The notes under the pieces are model-generated. The model searched no databases. It had not been told where the DNA came from and saw only the letters and a list, made by a program, of their open reading frames with translations. This document shows, piece after piece, positions 38,372-50,843 of a stretch of 64,000 bases of DNA. The translations under genes were made by a program, and so were the position numbers. This DNA is from Apis mellifera (taxonomy: Eukaryota; Arthropoda; Insecta; Hymenoptera; Apidae). The DNA lies in assembly GCF_003254395.2 (NCBI RefSeq), contig NC_037640.1, forward strand, positions 11,977,789 through 12,041,788. The letters are read 5' to 3'. Every line of letters starts with the position of its first letter. The first letter of the stretch is position 1.

Positions 38372-41300
38372 GTGAGTTGTATACACATACCTTACTTGTC
38401 TCTGTAAACGCGCGAGATCGGATCAGTGCCACAGCCTCGAGTTGAAGCACGTGTCAGAACGTGCCTTTCGGTCGGCAGTGTCACCACGCGCTCGTTAATT
38501 AATCTCTTCGTTCCTATATCGTAGTGTGGAAAATTATGTAACTTGTGCTACATCGGGGTGGATAAAAAAATAGAAAGGAATAAGAAAACGTGTGCTCGGT
38601 TGTGCAAAATGTTTGTAATCGATAAAAGAAGGTCTTGTGATTGAGTAAGTTTGTGGATGAAAGTGGAGTAGATGGTGACATATACACATATTTCAGGGTA
38701 TTACAGGTGCGTTGTATATAATTGTGATACATTTATAACGTGAATATCGTTCCACTTTTAACGTTACAATTTGTTTCCATGTATTTTTATCGCTTTTGTG
38801 AGGAGAGTTGTACGAAAAATCATAAAAATTCGTAACGAGATCTGCTTTTAAAAGTAGAAATATATTTTCGTATTTTGAAATTTATAGGTGATTTAATATA
38901 TTTTTTTTTTTTTTTAACTGTTCACACGTGATTTGAACTCTTTTTTTTTTACGTCTTTTAAAAATAATTTTATTTTTCAATAATTTTTAATTTCGCAGAT
39001 ATTTCTATTAAAATCTTTGGATTCCTTATATATCGTGTAAGAATTCAAAGTGCACATTTACCGTTAGTCGTCGAACCAAGTTATCTCGAACAGGGATTCG
39101 TTGTTATCTTTGAGATATAGACATACTTGAACAAAGATTGTACTAGCTTACAAAATTATGTTGTATAATTTTTTTATTAGACTTTTTTCTAATATATATA
39201 TACGTGTGTGTGTAGAATTCATAAATCTTTCTTACATTATAAATTTTTTCTTTTAATAAATTAATAATCTAAATTCTTGTAAAAAAATTTTTTAATAGGT
39301 TACAACGATCTTTAGATACGCGTGAAAAAGTTTGAAAAAAAAATACCTTCATCTACCTCCCGCCAAGTGAAATAATCTAACAACCACGTGGTTGGACACG
39401 TGGTGTATTCACTGCTGTATATTTCTCCATTTTGAATAGTTTCTTATCTGTTGATACATGTGTTACGTTAACCAGTTGAAGTTTTCTTTTTATATAATTT
39501 GTTAAAAAAAATTTTTTCTTTTCTTAAAAATTATCGCAAAGTTATATCACTTCCAACACGTATCTATTTATACTGTCGTTCATGTGTTCTTTAAAAAAAC
39601 GATATTATATTTATCTAGATGAAAAATTATATTGTACATTGATCGTATTGATTGTTTAGAAAGTGATAATGAATTTATTTCAAAGGATTAATGAAATTAA
39701 TAATTTTTTTTTTTCAAAAATATTTATTATCGTTGTACGGAAAAATTAATATCGCGAATCACGGAAACATTACGAGAGAAATAATATAACCTGCACATAA
39801 GCGACAAGTGTCCGTTTGTGCACCGAAGCTCGACATATTCATACCCACGTGTTTCGATGAGAACTTACACAGAACTTCCTGCGGGTTCCTGATTAAAGTA
39901 GCGTGACGATTTTATCATGGTACCCGCGAAGGGTTGAAGCATCGATTATAGTGGTAATGGTGGTCGTATGCACGATATGGAGAGGGTTCCAGTAAAATAT
40001 ATATATGTATAGGAACGATCTTTTGTGATGTTAATAATTTGGTAATTTATTAGTGTGACATCGAGTATCATTTGTTAACTTTTCATGAATAGACGAGTGA
40101 TGTAATTTGGCCTTCTTTTATTCAAACTTCCCGCCTAGTCTAGATGTTAGTCGATAATATAGATTTCTACTATTACAATTCATTGTACACTCGTGGAAAG
40201 GTTAAGCCAATATAATACATTTGTTCGTAAGGAAGAGCTTAGAAAGCAAGAAACTTTTCAATAATTGAAAAATTATCTTCCAATATTTAATTTTCGCGCT
40301 TAACTTTAATCGAGTTTTAAAAAAATTGTTGAGGCGTGGTGCAACTTGTTAATTTCTATTTACGATTGGTTAGAATACATGGTCGAAATAAAATCCTTCT
40401 AGAAAAGTGTGAGCGTTCGCGTTATGATTTCGTATTTTTAAAATTATTGATAATTTTACCCAGATAAGATAAAGATTAAAGATTTCTTTCGTTTCAAAAA
40501 TAGCAGAAGTTGCCAATTTCTATTTTATGGTTAAAAATTATATACGATCTGTGCACGCGCATGCGCGTTCGTGTAACGGTGATGACTGTGCAACGTGCTG
40601 CCTCTCCCTGCTACTCCCCGACCGTTGTTCCTTTTATTACGTGTGTGGATTACGACTGCGTGGTCGTCAGGATATATCCATTACAAGAATGTCGGGCTGT
40701 GACAGTAGTTTGCACTTTTGCCAACTACTCGTTGCAAGTTTTGATTTTCATAGAAGATAATAGCAGTGTGACACGTTCGTTAATTGTAGTTTTCGTTAAT
40801 TGCTCGATCGATCCTAAATCTTTCTAGGGAGAACAATGGCTGCGTTATTTTTCAGGGACATTAGGATAATGTATTTTAAACGAGCCGTTTTTATTCCTCG
40901 TTCTCCGTCCAATCGACAAAGAGGGGCAGACGTGGTAGTAAACATTTAAAAAAAAAAAAAAAGAAGAAGAAGAAATAGGTACAAAGAGAGTCCCAAGTCC
41001 TATGTGTTTATCATTTTAACCTGATGACATCATTTTTGCTACTACTACTACTACAGATTTGTATTAATATATATATATATATATATATACACCTTCTTCA
41101 CCCTTTCTTCATATTCGCCATTGTTCCACGTTAATACGACACGTTATTTATAAGGGGTCGATTACTCGACAATATATCCTCTGCAATAACAGATTCCGAG
41201 GGTAATGTTTGGATGGATTTATTTTCTCCTCGTTCTTTTGTTTGAATCTCTTTTATCCTTGGAATGATTCACCGGGGGAGGGGGGGATGGTGTGTGTCAA

Positions 41301-42403
41301 CAACACAGAGAGCCTCTACAACTAAACTGGACGTTAGGAGAGTTAGTCGAATCGAATATATCTACACCTGTTTTCATAACACCCAATGCAACTATATCGC
41401 GAAATGGGTGTTCAGCTTCGCGCCCTAGTTACACCTGTGTCTAGTATCGTGGTGGTATACGTAATACGTTTGCACGACACTGTACGTCAACCGAGGTTGC
41501 CACGTTTCCTTCCGACTGCTTACTTGAAAAACTTGAGGTCGCGACTACTGAATAACGAGTTACCAGCGAATTATTATTATTAGTCGATCCTTTAACACTA
41601 AAGATCTAATCTAAACATTATTTTCTTCTTTCTCACGATTAATTTCAATTTCCATTCCAGATAAAAAATCATGCTTCGCGCATAAAGCAACGTTATCTAC
41701 GTTTATAAATACTCTTATTAAATTAAAAAAAAAAAATTAAATTGTAAATCAATAGTAATTGAAGTTGTAATGATTTGCAACTGTAATTGGTATATTTATA
41801 TTAATTGCAAAAAAATTTATCAATAGCGTAATCATCGTATTCGTATTGATACGAATTTTTAAAAATTGTATTATCGCTGAAACTGGAGAGAAGGAGTCTT
41901 CGTTTCTTCGCTATAATATTATATCCGAAATGGAGTGGATTTTTTATCGGGGAAAAAAGAGAATTTAGTGAAAACAGGAGGGGTGATCGCCGCAGCAATG
42001 CGCATCGAGGGGCGATCGTGTTTAACGAAGGGTCGGCAACGGTGCATAGATTTAATCGCTCTATGGGAACGGAACGTTGCGTAGGAAATCGCTGAAAAGC
42101 TACACACAGTGCGCTACACAGGGTCGAATATATATACATATACATATATACACACATATATCTTTTCCAAAAAAAAAAAAAAAAAAAAAGAAATACGTGT
42201 TTCATTAGCATACAATATTCATTAGAGGGAAGTTAAAAGTGGACAAAGTAAAGAAAATCGTTAATATCACAGCGTTTGCGTCAACCGTTTGATTCGTCGT
42301 GGTTTTTCTAAGTATCTTCGTCACTCTCTATTATCGGTAATTTTTTTTTTTTTTTTTCCTTCAATTTTTTTTTCTCAAGCGTTTCAACATCGTATATATC
42401 GCG

Positions 42404-42434
<31 letters not shown>

Positions 42435-42761
42435 TCGCGAAGATTTTTTTTTCCTAAACCGCGCGCGCGAAGAACGTTGAGAATCGAGAACGTTCGAACG
42501 TTCGGCTGTGAAAAAATGTAGGGTGGACGCCAATGCGCGCAGCGAGGTCGGCCGTCGTCGTTGCCGGCGGAAGGGTGGTGGTCGTGAGGGCGAGGAGCGT
42601 CAGAGAGGGGTAGGTACGAGGTTGAGGAGGTGTAGGAGGGCGCGATGGCGGGTGGGAGGGGTAGGGTGCAGGCTAACAGAAAGAAAGATGGCCGACGAGC
42701 ATGTCTGTGAGTGCATGCGTGAGTGCGTGAGAGTGGCTCAGACTCGTCTGTCTTCTCTGTG
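38372..42761. other. AT-rich, probably intronic region without recognised genes
   Basis: No frame shows a protein family or plausible exon. Contents include poly-T and poly-A runs, a TA microsatellite near 41066-41090, an ATT repeat near 42404-42433, a paired E-box cluster at 39381-39402, a 16-bp palindrome at 42488-42503, and a GC-rich patch at about 42500-42740. Confidence 0.5.
39381..39402. promoter_or_regulatory. Paired CACGTG E-boxes within a palindrome
   Basis: The 14-bp palindrome CAACCACGTGGTTG (39381-39394) centres on one CACGTG. A second CACGTG lies at 39397-39402, with a 12-bp start-to-start spacing. CACGTG is the canonical site for bHLH factors such as Clock/Cycle or Myc/Max. Use in this locus is inference. 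Confidence 0.4.
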
Positions 42762-45700
42762 TGTGTGTGTGTGTGTATATATACCACGTTCGATATTCGT
42801 GTGGCTGTGGTGGTGGTGGTCACATGTCTGAGAGGGGCAAAAGAGCAAACTCTTCAGAGATGAGATTCAACGTCTCGGAATCCTGTGACGATGGAGCGTA
42901 CGATATTTCTTTTAGGGTTGACGAAACGTTTTTGAAAAAATTAAAACTAAATCTCGATTTCGAATTCATTTCAATTCAATTCGAACGACCGCGATCTCTT
43001 CTTTATCGATCGAGTTTACGAATTATTTTTATTATTTCGACAACATTTCGAAACATCGCGAGCTTTCGATATTTTCTTCTTCTTTTTTTTTTTTTTTTCT
43101 GCCTCCATCGCGCGATAAATAAAATCGCGTCGAACGAAATTTTGAATTTATTCATGCATGTTTCACGCGTTTGTATACGTATTACATTTACAGCCTATAT
43201 ATATAACCGTTAATTATTTTCGCTACGTGGAAGGCAAATCTCTCCGAATATGCAATAAAACTAGTGACTTTCCATTCCCTCGAAGTGAAACAAACCCGAA
43301 AACGAGGTGTATGCGCGGTGTCAGCTCGCTGGGCGATTGAACGAACGAATCAGAAATGTTTGCGAGTATTTCTCCACGAAGGCTCTAAAATGTGGGACAC
43401 GTTCCTCGGTAGCCAATCCCTCTTCCCCTTTGCCGCAAAATTCTCCGTTAACTTCGTACCTGGTGCTTCCACTACAACCTAACGGAATGAGCTGTACCTG
43501 TGCCTCGATGCCGACAAACTATCACGCGTGTACGCGTGCCTGCTCGTGCACACACACACGCGCGAGCGAGTGAGCGCGAGCGCGCGAGCGCACAACTATG
43601 TGTGCTCGGGAATGTGTGAACTGTGAGCGCGTTCATCGTTCCAAGCACATCCTGGCACTCCCCCAGTAAGAGGAGGTGCGACAAGGGACAGATATCCGAG
43701 TGTGTGCATACGTAAGGCTTGCTGCCTCACGCTCGATTCGATACACTCCCGAATTATATCACTTACCACCGCTTGAGGAAAATCTCGCTCGGTAGGAAAG
43801 GTTACCCTAAATCGCTCTCGCCGGGCTGTCTCCTTCTCCGTCGGTCGAACAGAGCAGCGCGCCGGGGCTCTCGCTGCTCGGGGATTCGCTTCGAGCGTTT
43901 ATTTCGTCGCTACAGATATTGATTATTGTAAGCCCAACCTAGTCGCTCGCTCGCTCTATTTTTTTCTTTCTCTCTTTCCTTCTTCCCCTTCCATCGATAC
44001 CGCTTCCTCCCCCCCCTCCCCGCCCGAAGGGGGGACGCGTCGCCAACTAACCATTCCGCCGATTTCTTTCCGCAATTCTCGATCCCGCTTCCCCCCTTGT
44101 CAAACTCTCGTCGTCGAATCCTTTCCTCGACTCTCCGTCGTCTGTCTCCGTCTTTCATCCGTTTATCTAGCCATTTCGTTTCCTCGTCTGGCACACTCGG
44201 CTGGCTTCGACCTCGATCCGACCGTTAAAATTCGGTCGATCGATGAAGCAACCCTTATTCTAGACCGGCTAACGCCTCCGGATGTTCCTATTTGCTCCCT
44301 TTTTCCTCTCGATATCTATCTTCCCGCCCCTCCCCTTTTCTCTATATATATATCTTCCATATATTTCTTCATCCCCGCCCCCCTCCTTCGTTTCTCAGAA
44401 TTTTCTTATCACGCTCGAGAATATGACAAAATTCCAAATGTAAAATCACGTTCACGATTGAAACTTGGCAGAAATATCTCTAGCATTGGCGAGGACGGCG
44501 GCCCTCGGGAATCGGTTCGATGGCGAGTGAGAGAGAGAGAGAGATAGAGCGAGCGAGGAGAGGTGGGGAGGGGTAGGGGCATTATTACGGTCGTGCTTGA
44601 TTTCGCGTGCGGCCGAGAAAAACGGAAAAATATTCGCCAGCGTGACGACGTTGCACGGCGTGACCAGCCCGTAGATTCTCTTTGCGAAGAAACGATTTTG
44701 TCGACTGACACGTACATCCTTGAGCGATGACTCAGCGGAATGTTCTTCTCTATCGATACGTATCTCTCGGTTGATTCGCGGCAAGAATAATCCTAGGATA
44801 AAAACTATCGTCTTTAAACGCTATTAATGGATCCCAGAATGCCTAGTAAAGAACACAACTACTAACTCTGGCTTAGGCGTGCATGTGCAACGTGCGAGTA
44901 CGTATACCCGTATCCTCTATACGCGGAAGCGTCGAAACAGTAAAAGGTAGGAGGCACAGGCCAGCCAACAAGGGGAGGGCACATAAGCAGAGGAACAAAC
45001 AGAGAAAGAGCGACGGGGGCAGGGTGGAGAGAGAAAGAAGCAGAGAGAGAGAGAGCGAGCGAGCGAGCGAGCGAGAATGGATATACAGGGAAGAGAGAGA
45101 GAGACAGTCCGAGAAACCGAGCGAGACAGGGAGGACGAGCGAGGATTTCAGGCTCTCGAAACGCAGCGGTATTTGCCGCGCTTTGTCGTTCGTTTTGTAC
45201 CTCGGCGTGACTCTGCCGCTGGTGCTGATTACGCAATGCGTGGCCATGAGAGGAGCGAGTCGCGTACACTCACGTACGAACGCATACATGTATCCTCGCT
45301 TTAAGGACGTGTGCGCGTCACAAACGCGAGAATGTAGCGCAGCCGTATGCGTGACACGCATACGAACACGCGGCCGCAGCCACGCACGTGCGTGAGCAAC
45401 AGGCAGTGCGTGCACGAGTGTACGTGTTTCGTAGTTACACATATGCGCGCGTAGATTCGATTAGCCCGCTACCGGTCGAGCTAGTGTTGGTGCGCGTGCT
45501 GGGGTGCGCATGCGCGCATAGATCGGCAACGTGTGTGTGTACAACGCAACATCTCGCGGTGTCATCGATGATGGCCCACATCTTGTACTGTTTACAACAC
45601 AAATTACGACGAGGCACGCGTGCCGTGAAGCGTTCCGTGCGCGCAGCAACAAACTCTCGTATCCTTCTCGTCCTATCCTCTCCTCCTGCTCGCAACCAGC

Positions 45701-46183
45701 GATATACACAGACGGATATCTTTCCGCTCGTTCCGTGGATACTACTCTTCTCTGTTCGTCTCGGGAACTTGGTCGTTTTCGGGGTCAACCGAAACGTTGG
45801 AAGGAGACGAAATCAACGTCTCGTTTCCTAGGACGTACTCTGTTGGTAAATGTGTGCGCGCACATTCGTGTGACCAGCCGAGGCAACGCGATACAAGTAC
45901 GCAAGTGTTTTTGTCCGCATAGTTATGTACGGCTTTGTAGTTATGTACGATGAATATACATAGGCGTGTAACCTAGGAACAATAGGGTCGGTTACGAGGA
46001 TGACGTCGGACGAAATAAGAATTCGAAGTGGTGACGACGGTGTCGATAATGATGGTGGTGACCGTGATGGTTAAGGGGATATAACGGAACGAAGTTCGTA
46101 CCGCGATGATAGAGCGCGCTCTTCCCATCTTTCTCCGCTCTTTGCTGGTAATTTATTATTGTGCACATTTAGTCGATTTGTAA

Positions 46184-46217
<34 letters not shown>

Positions 46218-47080
46218 TCGTTCGAACGTTATCTATCGAATGAAAATGTTTCAATATAGAGAGACAAAACTATATTCGCGTCGTGGAGTCTCTTTGTCGT
46301 GCAACTCGATTCGATAGAGAGAAGTCGTAAATATCGTTTAATCGAGTTTTATCGTCCGCGTGTAGCACGATCGCACGCGTGATCGAACGAATAATACGGT
46401 GTACGGTGATCGTTGGATCCCCAACGATTCGCTTTCGTGCCTCCTATTCAACGAATTTCTCGATTTCCCGTTATTAGAGCGAAACACACGTTCGTTTAAT
46501 CGGCGTTAGAGGCCGCTCTTTTCCACACGTTGGAACATCGTATATACCGCCTTTAACGAGAGGAATGATACGGGAGGATGGGAAGAGTAATTAACGGCTT
46601 AATTATACGGCGAAGAGTGTTCATTGCTAAAGCTTAAATAGAGACAATACGTAGAGCGTATTTTCCACGGCCGGCCGTGAATGTTGATAACCTGAATAGT
46701 GTTTTCGAGAATCGGCGAATGATGACGTTTTCGATTGCCAATTGGAAAGAAAGAGAGGCCACTTTTATATTTCGTTTCGTTGACGCGACGATCCTGCGTA
46801 TAGAAGCGTCAGGTTTTTCGTGTTCGCTCGAAAACTGGTCGAACACGATCCGATCCGTGTGTCTGCGCGACTAAACAATATAACTAAGAGAGGTGGTTCG
46901 ATGCTGGTTGTATGTGCACCTTTCGAGGAACGCAATTGTGTACACTGTCACGGTCTTCATTTGCGTTCAATCCCCTCTCGTCTCGTTCCTTCTTCGATCG
47001 ACTTTCATGCACGGTTCATTGAATAGCTAGAAGTTTGCTAATCCCTCGTGTTTTAACGGCGATATCTATAGTATTTCGTC
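42762..47080 (+). repeat. Left arm of a large inverted repeat (about 4.3 kb)
   Basis: This segment reappears as its reverse complement at 51921-56225, with near-identity by eye along the whole length. Checked landmarks include the GTGGCTGTGGTGGTGGTGGT block at the outer end, the CGT triplet run (46184/52820), the 14-bp palindrome at 46666, and the inner end ATCCCTCGTGTTTTAACGGC. Differences are mostly one-base indels scattered outside and inside homopolymers, plus a few substitutions. No frame is conserved intact in both arms, so the arm is not coding. Confidence 0.93.
46666..46679. repeat. 14-bp palindrome CACGGCCGGCCGTG
   Basis: A perfect GC-only-core palindrome, preserved unchanged in the inverted copy at about 52327-52340. 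Confidence 0.8.
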
Positions 47081-48230
47081 TAAGGATAATTCTAATCATT
47101 ATAATATACATATATATTAATTATATATAATTACTATTATATTTTAATATATTATTTATGTATCAAATTATATAATTAAATTAATAAAAAATTTTAAAAA
47201 AAAATTTTTTTAAAAAAAAAAAAAAATTTTTAAAAACCCCCAAATTTTAATAAAAAATAAAAAATTATAAATATAATTTAAATCTAAATTAAACTATCTA
47301 ATTAAATAATATAATTATAAAATATTATAATATATAAATATTAATAAATATTATATATATTAAGAAATATTACATAATAATATATATATAATATACATAA
47401 ATATAATAAAATTTATATAAATATATAAATAAATATATAAATAATATATAAATATATAATAATAATAATATAAATATAATAATTTTATAAATATACAAAT
47501 ATATAATATATAAATAATATATAAAATATAATATAATTATATAAATATAAAATATATAATATATAATTTAAATTATATTATATAATATATATTATATTTT
47601 TAAATTAAATATTAGCTATATAAAAAAATATATTATATATAAATCATTATAATATATAAATAATTATAATAATTATATATAAAATATATAAATATATAAT
47701 ATATAAATATTTAATATATATAATATATATATATAATATATATAATATATATAATAATATATAATAATATAATAATATAAAAATTTATATAAATATATAA
47801 TATAATAATATAAATAATATATATAAATAATATAATATATATATAATAATATACATAAATATAATAAAATTTATATAAATATATAAATATATAATATATA
47901 AATCTTAAATATATAAATAATATATATAAATAATATATAATAAATATAATTTATATAATATAAATCACTATAATATATAATAATATATAATAAGGTATAA
48001 TCATTAATAATATACATATTATATTATATTTATATATTATTCCCCGCTATATTTATAATAAATATTATATATATATAATATTATATATAAACAATATATA
48101 AATATAATATAATTTATTTACACAAAATAATTTATATATTATAAATATATAAATATATAATATATAAATAATATATATTATGAACGATTTTAATATTGTG
48201 TATTGTATATATAATCGATGTTATGGAGGG
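47081..48230. repeat. AT satellite-like DNA in the palindrome spacer
   Basis: About 1.1 kb of almost pure A/T with ATATAAATA-type units. It includes a GC-containing marker block, TATTCCCCGCTAT (near 48039), that recurs at 48861-48873 and, inverted, at about 57587 and 58783. It corresponds to the intron that follows the ttk BTB exon. Confidence 0.85.
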
Positions 48231-48244
48231 GGTAGTACCCTTAC

Positions 48245-48545
48245 CTGAAAGTAAGGTACACGCCACAGCACCATCTTATGTGCCCTGAGTAGCTGGCCCT
48301 CGACGGCCAGTGTAACGTCGACGAACGACTCGTCATGGGTAGTTGGTCGAAAACGGAGAGTAGATTACTTTGATGATTATTCCAACGCAGACAAAACCTC
48401 TGCGACGCCATCGCTTCGCTTCTCAGATCCGCCAAGTTACCGTTAATGTCCGCTAACATCAGATCTAGTGTTGATCTTTTATCGGTATTGCTTGTGCCGC
48501 CTCGTCGTCGCCTCTTCCGCCTTCCTCGACGAAGCCGCTTGCTCT
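48245..48545 (-). pseudogene. Frameshifted copy of the ttk first coding exon (copy 1)
   Basis: Minus-strand copy of the BTB exon. From the ATG at 48411 it reads MASQRFCLRWNNHQSNLLSV, then loses frame at the DQLL position because one T is missing relative to the other copies. Further single-base losses occur near the CSPYF codons. The splice donor CAG|GTAAGG is retained. No ttk exon 2 follows on this strand. The frame breaks may be uncorrected long-read errors rather than true decay, so the pseudogene label describes the sequence as given. Confidence 0.75.
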
Positions 48546-49070
48546 TCACCAAAAAAAAGAGAGAATAAATTTTTTTTTTTATAATAAATATAAAATAAAT
48601 ATATAATATAAATTAAATATATTAAAAATTAAATAATTAATAAAAATTAATAAAAAAAAAAATAATTTAATAAAAAATTTTTAAAAAAATAATATATAAA
48701 ATATAAATAAAATAAAAATTAAAATTTTAATATTAAAATTTATAAAATATAAAAATTTTATATAAATAAAAATATAAATACTAATAAATATTAATAAATA
48801 ATATATAATAAATAAGGTATAATCATTAATAATATACATAATTATATTATATTATATATTATTCCCCGCTATTATTTATATATAAATATATATATATATA
48901 ATAATATATATAAACAATATATAAATATAATATAATTTATTTACACAAAATAATTTATATATTATAAATATATAAATATATAATATATAAATAATATATA
49001 ATTATGAACGATTTTAATATTGTGTATTGTTATATATATATCGATGTTATGGAGGGGGTAGTACCCTTAC

Positions 49071-49460
49071 CTGAAAGTAAGGGCTACACGCCGACAGCAC
49101 CATCTTATGTGCCCTGAGTAGCTGGCCCTCGACGGCCAGTGTAACGTCGACGACCGACTCGTCATGGAGTAGTTGGTCGAAAACGGAGAGTAGATTACTT
49201 TGATGATTATTCCAACGCAGACAAAACCTCTGCGACGCCATCGCTTCGCTTCTCAGATCCGCCAAGTTACCGTTAATGTCCGCTAACATCAGATCTAGTG
49301 TTGATCTTTTTATCGGTATTGCTTGTGCCGCCTCGTCGTCGCCTCTTCCCGCCTTCCTCGACGAAGCCGCTTGCTCTTCTTGCTCGTGCTCCTGCTCGTA
49401 CTCGTGCTCGTGCTCTTTTCTTCATCGGCCACAATTTATCATATCCTTCCTTCTCGTGAT
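49071..49460 (-). other. Intact orphan copy of the ttk leader and first coding exon (copy 2)
   Basis: On the minus strand a good acceptor, CGGCCTTTTCCAG, precedes an exon from 49460 to 49071 that ends with CAG|GTAAGG. Its coding part (49241-49071) encodes the same 57 residues as the plus-strand exon, except Val for Phe30 (DESVVDV against DESFVDV). This copy alone shows an uninterrupted leader, including an upstream ORF. No exon 2 lies downstream on this strand, so as assembled it cannot make the protein. It is the best guide to the real 5' structure of the exon. Confidence 0.8.
49273..49425 (-). other. Upstream ORF in the ttk leader (copy 2)
   Basis: A 50-codon frame starts at the ATG in GGCCGATGAAG (49425) and ends in TAA at 49275-49273, 31 nt before the MASQ start codon. 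It encodes an Arg/Ala/Gly-rich peptide (MKKRARARVRAGARARRASG then more basic residues). It overlaps, in another frame, the ATG at 49289 that would extend Ttk by 16 residues. It could damp translation from the main start. No protein similarity is seen. Confidence 0.5.
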
Positions 49461-50219
49461 CTGGAAAAGGCCGATGAAAAAAATAAATTAAAATAAAAAA
49501 TTAATTAAACCGATTGACCAAAGTGACAGGTGAAAGAGTGAAGAAGAATGGTGTAAATAAAAAAATAAAAAAAAATATCTGTACATATATATACGTTGGT
49601 TCAATTTATTGAGAATCGTTAAGTCGATATCGGCGAATTTTCTAGCGGATTAATGATATCGGGAGGAAATGTTGTACGATACAAGATAAACAGTTCGTTA
49701 TTTTTTTCTCTTTCTCTCATACACGCAGAGCAAGAAAGAAAAAAAGTTTCGTCCGTAAGAAAGATTTTTTTCGTATCGAAAATAATTGGAAGAAATATAA
49801 TTTGTTGAGAAAAAGAATTTATATATATACATATATCCTGAATAATTCATTTGAGCGATATTTCGAACACGTTTCTACTAAAAAAATGATTCACGTTAAA
49901 TATATGAATCACTATACAAATTAGTAATCCATTCTCGCGATTAACGTGCGAGGAAACGGCGACAGGCCGATATCTGCATCCTCAGAGAAGAATTCTTACA
50001 TGGAAAATTTCTTAAAAAATACCTATCCTAACCGACTCCTCTAAACGTATATATAAAAGCGTATATATATATATACATACATATATATACACACACTATA
50101 CATAGGATAACGCTTGAATACATAATCGTCCATATAAGCTCGCGCGAGACGATACGCAAGAAGTATAAACGTGGGTGTACGACCCTGGAGGACGTAGGTT
50201 GGGCGAATAGGCGACTCGC
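49385..50219 (+). repeat. Direct repeat, copy A (about 835 bp)
   Basis: This sequence recurs in the same orientation at 56226-57065. It starts in the low-complexity CTCGTGCTCCTGCTCGTACT leader block and ends at GGGCGAATAGGCGACTC. It contains the acceptor and upstream intron of the minus-strand ttk exon copy 2. Copies differ by small indels, for example in the runs near 49795 and 49870. Confidence 0.9.
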
Positions 50220-50807
50220 TTGCTTCGTGCCTTTTATGTAATTCTCCCCTCACCCCTCCCCCGGGCCAATCACGGTCACGTACGCAACGTTTGTTTCGAC
50301 GAGACCGCAAAGATGCGACAGAAATGACTTTCCTCGGTCGGTAGGTTCGAAGGGTCGGTCGATGCGCGCGATCGAAAACATTATATACCATTGGTTGGTA
50401 ACACACGAAAAACAGGTACACCGAATCGAGCGGTCGGTCGCCAACGATCGACGAGAAACGGGCCAAAGCGGGTCGAAGAAATATCGCTTATCGGGACACC
50501 GTTGCCTCGATTACGTTATTTCTACGACGAGATATATATCGTTCCACCGAATTAATAGAATCGATATTGTGCGATTGGCAAAAAAAAAAAAAAGAAAAAA
50601 AAAAAAATATAAATTTTAACAGATAGCGTTAAAATTATTTTTTATCTCTAATAAAAATTCTTGTAAGTATCAATATCATCATCATCATCCCCGCGATGAA
50701 AATATTAACAGATCGAGGATCGAGTTATTTACCGTTAAAAATTCTTGGACGGAGGAGGCGAGACGAAAAATCGGGAGGCGGGGAAGGAAGCTTTTTCAAC
50801 GAATGAT

Positions 50808-50843
<36 letters not shown>

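Noticed and set aside
43264..43482. Frame shared by both inverted-repeat arms (FHSLEVKQTRKRGVCAVSAR...)
   Set aside because: The similarity only reflects the duplication; frame is broken at different points in the two arms and no protein family matches.
48245..49460. Minus-strand exon copies as a separate BTB gene
   Set aside because: They match ttk exon 1 and its following intron nearly base for base and have no downstream exon on that strand.
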